Part shown: positions 1-6,889 of the stretch, one piece after another | How positions within the stretch are numbered: the stretch's first letter is position 1 | How the letters are laid out: each line of letters starts with the position of its first letter | NCBI GenBank assembly: GCA_964526295.1 | Contig: CAZGKW010000051.1 | Location: 1-28,059, forward strand | Length of the DNA stretch: 28,059 nt | Reading direction: 5' to 3' | Source: CAZGKW01 sp964526295 | Lineage (GTDB): Bacteria > Planctomycetota > Phycisphaerae > FEN-1346 | Translations under genes and position numbers: made by a program | Notes under the pieces: generated by a model | The model's database searches: none | Told to the model about the DNA's origin: nothing | What the model saw: only the letters and a program-made list of their open reading frames with translations

Positions 1-345
1 ATGGGATGGAAAGAGAGTCGTCCATGATTGAAATACAACGCTACGACGCGGCGGCCGGCCCGCCAGGCCCAGCGGGGCCTTGCCGCGCCGCCACATTTCG
101 CGATCCTGCGGGCATTACGCCCCATGCAATACGCTTGTTTTGAGTCTAGCCGCCGCGGGAGGAAAGGGCTTGCGGTCCAGGCCGTGTGCTCTGCGCCTGC
201 CGGTTTTGCAGCAGCAGTGCCTGCTTGCCGGCCACTGCCGGTCCGGGGCACATCGGCGGGTCCCGACGGGGGGACGGAACGGCGCGACGCCTCGGTGCAA
301 GCCTGATTGAGCGCCAGCGCAGGAGCGGTGGCGGCGAGCGGCAGG
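1..345. other. left-edge region without a convincing gene
   Basis: This stretch lies downstream of the lipoprotein gene that reads towards it. Several overlapping frames are open in both directions, as expected of GC-rich DNA, but none has a good ribosome binding site or a recognisable product. A short frame from the ATG at 24 runs 39 codons and looks like chance. No terminator with a T-run, RNA gene or repeat was recognised. Confidence 0.5.
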
Positions 346-1659
346 CTACTCCCGACGGGAAACGACGGTGACCGACGCCCTCTTGCCTTCGGTGGCCACA
401 CGATATTTAAGGGCGGCCATCCGCCGCTCCAGCGCTTGTCGCCGCGTCGTCGTTACGTGGGGGGCGTCCTCGGCCGGGGCCCCGAGCCGTTCGAACGGGA
501 CCAGGACCGGCCCGTAAACCTGCTCGAACCGCGGGTTCCTCTTCTCGGGCGGGGTCAGGTTGCCCAGGTACACGGCCACCGTCTCGAGTTTGCGGGCCAG
601 CACGGGGTCGTCGGCCCGCCGCCGAGCAAGCCGCCTCCATGCCCGCTCTACGGACGCCTCGGTGACCTCGCGGATCGCCCCCGGGGCGGCGTAGAGATGT
701 GGCACGATGCCGCGGCGGACCGCGTGATCGAGGACCTCGGCCTTGTCCTCCCAGGGGGCCGTTCGGCCGTACGGCGAGGCGAAGCCTCTCGGCCGGTAAC
801 CCGCCAGCCCGGCGGTCATCTCGGCCTGAGATCGGGGGTCCGTCCCGGAGAGAAACGTGTGACGGAGGCCGGTCCGGGCGGCCGCGTCCTGATACGTCAG
901 GCGGCCGTTGCCGTCGGCGTCCAACGCGTCCGGGCGGGACCGGAGGCCGACCAGGTCGGCCTCGTCCACACGCCCGTCCCCCGTCACGTCCCCGAAGTGG
1001 GCGGCCAGCCACCGGCCGCACATCGCGACGTACGCCTCGTGCTGCCGCGTGAGGACGGCCTCGGAGGGCATGGCCAGCGCCACGGCATCGATCTTCGCCA
1101 GCTCGTCCAGGATACTCGGCGCGGTATCGAGGGTCCTGTGCCAGGGCTCGGCCAGGACCAGGGAGGTGACGGCGTCCACCTCGATGGCGTGCATGAGTTC
1201 GTGCCGCAGGTGCGGGTCCTGAATCATCCGTGTCGACGGCTGGAGGAGGTCGACATGGAGCCCCCAGAGGTTCTTGTTCAGCACGTAGATGTCACCTTGG
1301 TCGGGACCGGGGCGGTCCTGGGTGGCGGCGCCGGCGAAGAGGGCCTCGCCGACCTGCTCGGGGTCTGACTGTCGCAGCAGGTCGGCCGTCGAGGCGACGT
1401 GGATCCGGCGGCCCTCGGTCGCCAGGCGGGGGAACAACTCCAGTTCTCTCTGAACGTTCCGCAGGACCAGGTTCGTGCTGCCGCCGAGGAAGTTCTGGAG
1501 CTTTGCCGCGGGGGTAACGTCGACACGGACGCCGTGGCGGGACTGCATGCCGGCGATGCGTTGCTGGCCTCCGATGCACCCCGCAGCGAGAACGCCCCAG
1601 AAAGCCACGACCACGGCCGCCTTCGGCGCGTGTTTCGGATAGGTCGGTGACCTGAACAT
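346..1659 (-). CDS. putative lipoprotein zinc metallopeptidase with EF-hand calcium loops
   Basis: The product is about 437 residues and is probably exported and lipid-anchored. It starts with a short basic N-terminus and a hydrophobic stretch ending in LAAGC, a slightly loose lipobox with Cys28 as the lipidated residue. A zincin motif HELMH sits at 153-157. Two EF-hand or dockerin-type calcium loops follow, one starting at Asp224 (DVTGDGRVDEADL) and one at Asp247 (DADGNGRLTYQD). A PWEDKAE segment near 303 resembles the downstream acidic-ligand region of some gluzincins; that assignment is inferred. The start at 1659 is preferred because GAGGG lies just upstream, while the alternative ATG at 1701 has no Shine-Dalgarno. 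Substrate is unknown. It is transcribed away from the decayed region to its right and has its own promoter-like sequence at 1820-1847. Confidence 0.8.
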   Translation of the reverse strand: MFRSPTYPKHAPKAAVVVAFWGVLAAGCIGGQQRIAGMQSRHGVRVDVTPAAKLQNFLGGSTNLVLRNVQRELELFPRLATEGRRIHVASTADLLRQSDPEQVGEALFAGAATQDRPGPDQGDIYVLNKNLWGLHVDLLQPSTRMIQDPHLRHELMHAIEVDAVTSLVLAEPWHRTLDTAPSILDELAKIDAVALAMPSEAVLTRQHEAYVAMCGRWLAAHFGDVTGDGRVDEADLVGLRSRPDALDADGNGRLTYQDAAARTGLRHTFLSGTDPRSQAEMTAGLAGYRPRGFASPYGRTAPWEDKAEVLDHAVRRGIVPHLYAAPGAIREVTEASVERAWRRLARRRADDPVLARKLETVAVYLGNLTPPEKRNPRFEQVYGPVLVPFERLGAPAEDAPHVTTTRRQALERRMAALKYRVATEGKRASVTVVSRRE

Positions 1660-1819
1660 AACCCTCGCTCGGCTCCGCTTGGCTCTTTGGCCGACGCACA
1701 CGTAGCGGGGCGGCGTGCGTCCGGGAGCGCGGCAAGGCGTGCGAATCCGGGGCGGCCGGCTCGGCGGCCGGTGCCCGCGAAGGCGTGTCGCTCAACGCTT
1801 TTTGCCCAGCGCTCATGAA

Positions 1820-1847
1820 AGCATAACGGAATCGGGGTCCTCGTCAA
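1820..1847 (-). promoter_or_regulatory. sigma70-type promoter for the lipoprotein gene
   Basis: On the minus strand TTGACG (1847-1842) is followed after 16 bases by TATGCT (1825-1820). This is 5/6 and 4/6 of the consensus hexamers. Transcription would start near 1813 and give a leader of about 155 bases before the ATG at 1659. Promoter activity is inferred from sequence only. Confidence 0.5.
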
Positions 1848-2173
1848 ATCGAGGGCGCCAGAAGGCGTCGCGCCGACTCATCGGGGGGCGCCACAGGAGG
1901 GTTTCTGGGCGTGCGGGGGGCAAAATGGGCAATTCGGGAAGCTTGGTGAAGGCCGCGCCGGCGCCGTTATTCCCCGGCTCGGCCGTACCCGCCCGGCGGG
2001 GCAGAGGGCGGCAAAAAACGCCCCTCGGGGGTGGACGTACCCGTCTGTGTGGCCAGTGGCCGTGGACCGCCTGCGGGTGACGACGACGGCGGGACTGGCG
2101 CGGGGCTGGTCGGCTGATTGCCTTGACGGCCGGGCCGGGGGCGAATACAGTGTCCACGGATCGGACTTCGACT
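1848..2173. other. intergenic, no gene recognised
   Basis: The open frames here overlap one another on both strands and give Arg/Pro/Gly-rich translations typical of shadow frames in GC-rich DNA. No ribosome binding site, RNA gene or repeat was found. The stretch probably belongs to the same decayed region as the ATPase fragment that follows. Confidence 0.5.
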
Positions 2174-2494
2174 TAAGCGGACGCGACACCGGGCTTCAGC
2201 GGCGCCGAGATCGAGCAGGTCGTCATCTCGGCCCTCCACACGGCCTTCGCCCAGGGGGTCCGGCCGACGATGCGGCACCTGCTGGACGAGGCGTCGCAGA
2301 CCCGGCCGCTCTCGAAGACGCGGGCCGAGTCTGTCGCGTGGCTCCGCGACTGGGCCCGCGACCGCGGCGTACAACCTCTTGCGGATGGTCCGTCTGACGG
2401 GACCGCCGGTGGCGGGGCCGACCGCCTGAGCGGCCATGAAGCCCTCGTCGGGCGGCTGGCGAGACCCGTCGGGCGACCGGCCCAGGCAGATTAA
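2174..2494 (+). pseudogene. remnant of an AAA+ ATPase (Ycf46/SpoVK-like C-terminal end)
   Basis: From about 2183 one frame reads DATPGFSGAEIEQVVISAL, then an acidic/helical segment with RHLLDEASQTRPLSKTRAE and WLRDWARDRG. This is the usual end of the AAA+ lid in Ycf46-like ATPases: the GFSGAEIEQ sensor-2-side helix followed by the P-L-S-x-T-x-A-E and L-R-x-W-A segments. The Walker A, Walker B and arginine finger regions are missing. An in-frame stop sits at 2174-2176, and no start or ribosome binding site precedes the fragment. After about 2380 the frame runs on as low-complexity sequence to a stop at 2492-2494. Family assignment is from recognised motifs and has not been checked by alignment. 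Confidence 0.6.
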
Positions 2495-2509
2495 GTCCGG
2501 AACGAACCA

Positions 2510-2713
2510 TCAATCGCTCAATGACAAGAGGTTCTCTTGGCCTCGGCCGCACTCTTTAGCGGCCTGCTGATAGAGCCTCAGGACGCCCATCATGCTGGAA
2601 GCTCGAATGATGTGCGGCTCCGGCGGGTGCAGGAAGACCACGAGGTACGGCTGAATCGTCTCGGGCGGTTCGAGGTTCTGCCAGTCAGCCCGACCAGATT
2701 GTCGCGGCGCCAA
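2510..2713 (-). pseudogene. possible coding fragment of unknown family
   Basis: A minus-strand frame encodes WQNLEPPETIQPYLVVFLHP and continues to LSLSD at a stop at 2510. Third positions in this part are mostly G or C, as in real genes here, whereas the first dozen codons are not. The only start is a TTG at 2713 without a ribosome binding site. I do not recognise the family. It may be the C-terminal remnant of a lost gene, since it lies between the ATPase remnant and the hairpin repeat at 2725. A chance frame is also possible. Confidence 0.3.
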
Positions 2714-2724
2714 CGGCAGGATCG

Positions 2725-2752
2725 GCGCGGCGGGTACGGAGACACGCCGCGC
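2725..2752. repeat. 28-bp hairpin repeat, copy 1 (imperfect)
   Basis: The arms are GCGCGGCGGGT (2725-2735) and ACACGCCGCGC (2742-2752), separated by ACGGAG. One pair in the stem is mismatched. A near-identical copy, with a perfect stem, lies at 16971-16998. The copies differ at only two of 28 positions, so this is a dispersed REP-like element. It sits 21 bases before the start of the carbonic-anhydrase-like gene. Confidence 0.7.
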
Positions 2753-2773
2753 AGACTTCGGGAAGCCGGTATC

Positions 2774-3166
2774 ATGCCCACGACCTTTGCCACCGTTCTG
2801 ACCTGCATGGACGGCCGCGTGCAGCGGCCCGTCGGCGATTACCTGGTCCGCCGGTTCGGCGTCGACTGCGTCGACACCATCACGGAGGCGGGCATCGTGA
2901 GGTTTCTGGCCGACGCGCCCGATGCGCCCGAGACGGTCTCAGCCCAGGAGAAGGTCCACATCTCCACCGAGAAGCACGGGTCGTCGCAGATTGCGGTCGT
3001 CGGCCACGCCGAGTGTGCCGGCAACCCGGTGGACGACGAGACGCACCTCGGGCAGGTCCGCCGGGCGGCAGCGTTCCTGGGGGGACGTTTCCCCGCCTGC
3101 GAAGTCCTTGGCCTGTGGGTGGACGGGACGTGGACCGTCCGCGAGGTAGCCGCCGGGGCGGATTGA
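2774..3166 (+). CDS. minimal beta-carbonic-anhydrase-like protein
   Basis: The 130-residue product carries both halves of the beta-carbonic anhydrase zinc site: C11-x-D13-x-R15 (TCMDGR) near the N-terminus and H78-x-x-C81 (GHAECAGNP). The Asp/Arg dyad next to Cys11 is also present. In the family these residues bind zinc and hydrate CO2 to bicarbonate. The protein is much shorter than usual (about 200 residues): the N-terminal helices are absent and the C-terminus after the second motif is short. It may therefore be a CA-like zinc protein of another function. The ATG at 2774 is chosen because it directly precedes the conserved motif and has GGGAAG about eight bases upstream; the longer open frame to 2537 has no such support. 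The protein is predicted to be cytoplasmic. Confidence 0.7.
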   Translation: MPTTFATVLTCMDGRVQRPVGDYLVRRFGVDCVDTITEAGIVRFLADAPDAPETVSAQEKVHISTEKHGSSQIAVVGHAECAGNPVDDETHLGQVRRAAAFLGGRFPACEVLGLWVDGTWTVREVAAGAD

Positions 3167-3191
3167 CGACACCTCTCAGCCGCGGGTGCTG

Positions 3192-4175
3192 TCAGGGCGT
3201 GGGGAGCTCGACCTCCACGACCACCGGCAGGTGGTCTGACAGGTCGGACGCCACGACCTGCTTCGAGACGATCCGCCAATCGCGGGGCACCAGGACCCAG
3301 TCGATCACCTTCACCGGCTCCTCCGCCGGGAACGTGAAGTCGCTGGCCGTCGGCGACGCCATGGGCCGCGTCCGGAAGTCGGCCGAACCGAGCAGAATCG
3401 ACATGGCGTTCTCGCCGGCGCGGCTCGTCTGGCTCGTCGGAAAGCCCGGTGGCGTCGAGTTGAGGTCGCCCGCGACGACCAGCGGCAGGTCGGACGCTCG
3501 GCGGAACGCCTCGATCCGCCGGGCCTGACGGACCCGCGTCGTCTCCGACCGATGCTCCAGGTGCGTGCCCAGAAGGTGGAACCGGCGGCCGGGTGAGAGC
3601 TCGATCTCGGCCACCACGGCGTTCTTGTGGCCGGCCAGAAGCGTCTCCCACCGGTCATGCGGCGGGAACGCCAGGAGCCGGGCCTCTCGCACGGGATAGC
3701 CGCTCAGGAGGGCGTTGCCGATGCGGACACGCACCAGCGGGGCGGCCAGGTCGTAGTTGCACTGCTCCACGCAGTACGGGAATCCGGTCGCGCGGGCGAT
3801 CGTCCGGGCCTGGTTCACGTAGCTGCTCGTGACCACGTCGAGGTCGACCTCGTTCAGGACCGCGACGTCGACTCGCTGGTCGCGGAGCATCTCGCCGATG
3901 GCCCGGAGGCGGGCGACCAGGGCCTCGCGGTCGGGCCCCCAGTCGACGCCGCCGGCACCGCCGCCCCGGGCAATGTTGTAGGTCGCAATGCGTAGGCGCC
4001 CGTCGAACTCCCGCCCGGATTCGCCGGCCTCGTCGGCCCCCGTCGCGTGCACGCGAACGGCCCAGAGGCCGCACAGCAGCCGATTGACGACGAACCAAAG
4101 GACGGTGACCGCAATCGCCACGAGCAGCACCCGCAGCGGGATGCGAATCCACGCCTGCTTGGTCCTTGGCGCCAT
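3192..4175 (-). CDS. endonuclease/exonuclease/phosphatase (EEP) family protein, membrane-anchored
   Basis: The 327-residue protein has one N-terminal transmembrane segment (about residues 12-34) and then a complete EEP domain. Visible family residues are N67 (ATYNIARG), E109 (VLNEVD), H205 (GTHLEH), D237/N239 (AGDLNSTP), D292 (DWVLVP) and D314-H315 (SDHLP). Members hydrolyse phosphodiester or phosphomonoester bonds in nucleic acids, inositol lipids or sphingomyelin using a divalent metal. The substrate cannot be read from sequence. The anchor would place the domain outside the cytoplasmic membrane. The start at 4175 is chosen for the well-placed GGAGAAAGG; the upstream ATG at 4220 has a poorly spaced purine tract. 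The gene converges with the carbonic-anhydrase-like gene, 25 bases from its end. Confidence 0.82.
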   Translation of the reverse strand: MAPRTKQAWIRIPLRVLLVAIAVTVLWFVVNRLLCGLWAVRVHATGADEAGESGREFDGRLRIATYNIARGGGAGGVDWGPDREALVARLRAIGEMLRDQRVDVAVLNEVDLDVVTSSYVNQARTIARATGFPYCVEQCNYDLAAPLVRVRIGNALLSGYPVREARLLAFPPHDRWETLLAGHKNAVVAEIELSPGRRFHLLGTHLEHRSETTRVRQARRIEAFRRASDLPLVVAGDLNSTPPGFPTSQTSRAGENAMSILLGSADFRTRPMASPTASDFTFPAEEPVKVIDWVLVPRDWRIVSKQVVASDLSDHLPVVVEVELPTP

Positions 4176-4515
4176 CGCCGACCTTTCTCCGCCGGCGCGC
4201 TCGCGGGCCGCGCCGTTCATGCCCAGCGACGACTCCCCACTCCTTTAACCCGTCAGGCGTCGGTCCGCGTCGCAGCACCCGGTGTCTTCACCGGGGGCGA
4301 ATTCGTCCGGCGTGACAACACCCCGGGCTGTTCGCCCTTGCGAGGGCCGAGCGTTGCCGGTATGAGGGACGCCATGGGCCTTTCCTATCAAAACGCGGGC
4401 ACCGGGGCCGCGGCACTCGCCGCTCGCCGCAGGCGGGGGTAGGCCGAACGGCGACGCCGCCCGGACCGCGCGGGGCAGGCCGGCCCGGTCGACCGCTCAG
4501 CCGGGAGACGCTGCC
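4176..4515. other. divergent intergenic region between the EEP and beta-helix genes
   Basis: This 340-base region separates two divergent genes. It holds a perfect 7-bp hairpin (CCCGGTG 4278-4284, loop TCTT, CACCGGG 4289-4295) and a plausible plus-strand promoter at 4338-4366. No open frame here looks like a gene. Confidence 0.5.
4338..4366 (+). promoter_or_regulatory. possible promoter for the beta-helix gene
   Basis: TTGCGA (4338-4343) and TATGAG (4361-4366) are spaced by 17 bases; each hexamer matches 4/6 of the sigma70 consensus. Transcription would begin about 140 bases before the ATG at 4516. The evidence is weak because only spacing and partial matches support it. Confidence 0.35.
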
Positions 4516-5748
4516 ATGGCACGTGCGTCCGAGAGCATTCTCGTCTATCGCGAGGGCGACACGTACCGTGCGGTGAGGCGCATCACGCGCGATGCCGTCG
4601 CCGAAGGCTCGTCCGCCTCGGAGGTCATCCAGGCGGCGGCCGACGCGTCGACGCCGGGCGGCGGGCGCATCACACTTGAGGCGGGCACGTTCCTGCTCGA
4701 TGCGTCGATCCGCCTGGCGACGGGCGTCCACCTCGCCGGCCAGGGCCGCGCGACGCGCTTGTGCCTGTCGGCCCGCAATTCAGACCGCGTCGGCATCCTC
4801 GCCGAGAGCGCGAATTTCGTCACCGTTGCCGACCTCGCCGTCATGCCCGGTGATTGCCCCGACGGGCGGGCCGGCGTCGTCCTCCACGACTGCGGCGACT
4901 CAAAGGTCGAGCGCGTCCTCTGCGCGGGCTTCGCCGGCGACGGCATCGTCGTCCGCGAGGGCTCATTCCTCTGCGAGGTCAGCGGCTGCCGCCTGGCGGG
5001 CAATGCCGGGGCGGGCATCCACCTCCACGACCTTCGCAAGGGACGGGCCGGCGACTACATCCCCAACACGATTCGGGGCTGTACCGTTTACGGCGGGGGC
5101 GTCGGCATCGAGTGCGACCGGGCCATCGTCGTCAACGTCCTCGGCTGCACCGTCTACCAGTCGAAGGACACCGCCTACCTGGTCCACGACGACTCGAACA
5201 GCGTCCTCGTCTCGGGCTGCCGCAGCTTCCAGATCACGGGCAGCGCCCTGGTGGCCGAAGCATCGCACGAGCTGAACGTGTCGAGCAACATCTTCTGCTG
5301 GCACACGAGCCACGGTATCCGGGTCCGCGACTGCCGCTGGGGCACGATCTGCGGCAACGAGGTCATCGACTCCGGCAGTTACAACCCGGGCGCGATCGAC
5401 CAGACGGTCCGGATGGCCCACGTCGCCGACCGGGTCGTCCCGTGCGACGGCATCCGCCTCGAGGGCGTCCACGGCTACAACGTGACGGGCAACACGGTCT
5501 TCAACTGGCCCCAGGGCACGCGCCTGGCGGCCGGCATCCGGGAGAACGCCTCAAGCCGCAAGAACGTCCTGACGGGCAACAACTGCAACTACTTCAGCGA
5601 AGCGGGCGTCGTCAGCGAGGGCCCCGAATCGCTCGTCTCGGCCAACGTGGCCCAGGGGGCCGAGCCGCACGTCGGGTCCAGCGCCTACGAGTACTGCCAG
5701 AGCTTCCGGACGGAGCTGACCGACGCGTTGATCGCCGACCTGCTGTGA
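4516..5748 (+). CDS. right-handed parallel beta-helix (pectate-lyase-like) protein
   Basis: The 410-residue product begins with the typical opening of pectate-lyase-superfamily helices: an Ala-rich helix (residues about 35-45), GGGRITLEAGTF, and HLAGQG. About ten short coils follow, with repeated asparagine, glycine and small-residue turns such as VSGCRLAGNAGAGIHLHD, NVTGNTV and VLTGNNCNYF. This fold is used by polysaccharide lyases, hydrolases, epimerases and phage tailspikes; I cannot see a catalytic set that decides among them. No signal peptide is present (MARASESILVYREG), so the protein is probably cytoplasmic or exported by an unknown route. GGGAGA lies upstream of the ATG. The gene opens the plus-strand carbohydrate region. 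Confidence 0.75.
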   Translation: MARASESILVYREGDTYRAVRRITRDAVAEGSSASEVIQAAADASTPGGGRITLEAGTFLLDASIRLATGVHLAGQGRATRLCLSARNSDRVGILAESANFVTVADLAVMPGDCPDGRAGVVLHDCGDSKVERVLCAGFAGDGIVVREGSFLCEVSGCRLAGNAGAGIHLHDLRKGRAGDYIPNTIRGCTVYGGGVGIECDRAIVVNVLGCTVYQSKDTAYLVHDDSNSVLVSGCRSFQITGSALVAEASHELNVSSNIFCWHTSHGIRVRDCRWGTICGNEVIDSGSYNPGAIDQTVRMAHVADRVVPCDGIRLEGVHGYNVTGNTVFNWPQGTRLAAGIRENASSRKNVLTGNNCNYFSEAGVVSEGPESLVSANVAQGAEPHVGSSAYEYCQSFRTELTDALIADLL

Positions 5749-5877
5749 CCGGTGTCCGGACCGAGGTTCGGCGGCGCCTCCCTGGCCGGTTGCAGGCGTC
5801 CCCGGCGTTATCGGACGCACCTTTGTCGTGGTTTCTGTCCCGGCGGACCGGTTTTTTCCCCTTTGGCCCCAAGTCGT

Positions 5878-5905
5878 TTGACTGCCGCCGGTTCATCCGT
5901 ACACT
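5878..5905 (+). promoter_or_regulatory. sigma70-type promoter for the PEP-CTERM gene
   Basis: TTGACT (5878-5883) and TACACT (5900-5905) are separated by 16 bases and match 5/6 and 4/6 of consensus. The surrounding sequence is less GC-rich than average. Transcription would start near 5912, leaving a leader of about 225 bases before the ATG at 6138. Confidence 0.5.
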
Positions 5906-6001
5906 ATGCGTGGGAGGACGGCTGTCACGCGCCCTTCAGTGGCCCGCTGCGGGCGCCTGCGTACGGACGGGCAGGGCCCCAACCGCGGCAGAGGCCATGC
6001 G

Positions 6002-6028
6002 CGTACGGACCACGGGATGGTCCGTGCG
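6002..6028 (+). promoter_or_regulatory. stem-loop in the leader of the PEP-CTERM gene
   Basis: ACGGACCA (6005-6012) pairs perfectly with TGGTCCGT (6018-6025) around a CGGGA loop. One G-U and two further GC pairs extend the stem to 11 bp. It lies midway in the long predicted leader. A regulatory or mRNA-stability role is inference. Confidence 0.45.
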
Positions 6029-6137
6029 GCGTGGCCGCGTCTCGCCGGCGCTTACACCGAGCGAGGCGTGCCGGGTCTGCCGGAGCGGCCATTGGGGGTG
6101 GGTGAGTGCCGTCCTTCTTTCTTCAGCGAGGAGTCCT

Positions 6138-6716
6138 ATGAAGCTGACACGAGCGATCGTCGTTCTGGCCGTTATGTTGATGGCCGTGGTGCTGGCTGGG
6201 GCCGCCCCGGCCGAGGGCACCGTCACCATGGGCACCTACACGGTCCGTTCGGCCTGGGACGAGGACCTCATGCTCGCCCCGGTCGACATCACCGCAGGCG
6301 TCGACACCGTCGCAACGAACTCGGCCGCCGACCCCGACCTGTACCAGTGGGAGCTGGCCCCTGTCGAGACTTTCTGGTCGCTGATCAACTTCGGCAGCGG
6401 GTATGCCCTGACGGCGACCGACGTCGGAGGCGACGTTTGCACCGTCGAGACCTACACCGAGGCCGACAACCAGCTCTGGACGCTCGAGCCTCTGGGGGGA
6501 GGCTACTACAAGCTCACCCCCAAGGGTGACACCCAATTCCTGGAGGCCTGGGTCAGCGGCGGGCCGACCGACGGGATGTCCACCGGTTTCTTCAACAGCT
6601 TCAGCGACGACCTGAGCAAGCCCTGGCAGTACTGGAAGGTCCTCCCCGAGCCGGCGACGCTGACCCTGATGGGCCTCGGGTCGCTGGCCCTCCTTTGTCG
6701 CCGGCGGAGAGGGTAG
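6138..6716 (+). CDS. secreted beta-trefoil (ricin-type lectin-like) PEP-CTERM protein
   Basis: The 192-residue product has a classical signal peptide (MKLTRAIVVL followed by a hydrophobic core and ending near AGAAPAEG). Three repeats follow with Q-W signatures (LYQWEL, NQLWTL, WQYWKV), which suggest a ricin-B-like beta-trefoil carbohydrate-binding domain. The last 24 residues form a PEP-CTERM sorting signal: PEPATL, a hydrophobic helix and the basic end CRRRRG. Such signals are cut by exosortase, which anchors or releases proteins at the surface; no exosortase gene lies in the window. The start is supported by GAGGAG a few bases upstream. The gene has its own promoter and long leader. Location between glycan-active genes fits surface carbohydrate binding, but the ligand is unknown. 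Confidence 0.85.
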   Translation: MKLTRAIVVLAVMLMAVVLAGAAPAEGTVTMGTYTVRSAWDEDLMLAPVDITAGVDTVATNSAADPDLYQWELAPVETFWSLINFGSGYALTATDVGGDVCTVETYTEADNQLWTLEPLGGGYYKLTPKGDTQFLEAWVSGGPTDGMSTGFFNSFSDDLSKPWQYWKVLPEPATLTLMGLGSLALLCRRRRG

Positions 6717-6763
6717 GCAGGAGTATTTCGGCTCGGATGCAGTAACCACCTGCCGCCCCCCAC

Positions 6764-6782
6764 CGCCACTCTCGGCGTTTTT
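6764..6782 (+). terminator. weak terminator-like hairpin with T-run
   Basis: CGCC (6764-6767) can pair with GGCG (6774-6777), directly followed by TTTTT. The stem is only four pairs, so termination after the PEP-CTERM gene would be weak. Confidence 0.3.
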
Positions 6783-6889
6783 GCCTGTACGCCCGCCGTG
6801 CGCCTTGGCAGAATGCCCGGCTCGCGGCCCGGCCGACTTCACGGCGGTCGCGCTTCCTGGGTCCCGTCGGGGGACGGAAGGCGATTCGG

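Larger units (their letters stand above)
5749..6137. other. promoter and long leader region before the PEP-CTERM gene
   Basis: No gene is seen in these 389 bases. The first part is the 3' flank of the beta-helix gene. From 5878 there is a promoter, followed by an untranslated leader of about 225 bases with a strong stem-loop at 6002-6028. I did not recognise a known riboswitch class. Confidence 0.5.

Noticed and set aside
180..310. GCCACTG and nearby GC-rich pairing suggestive of a cobalamin riboswitch
   Set aside because: The B12 box and the rest of the conserved core are absent, and no gene follows in the right orientation.
4854..6137. Plus-strand open frame running from inside the beta-helix gene into the PEP-CTERM gene
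   Set aside because: The part before 6138 is Arg/Pro/Gly-rich shadow sequence; a signal peptide and ribosome binding site show the true start at 6138.
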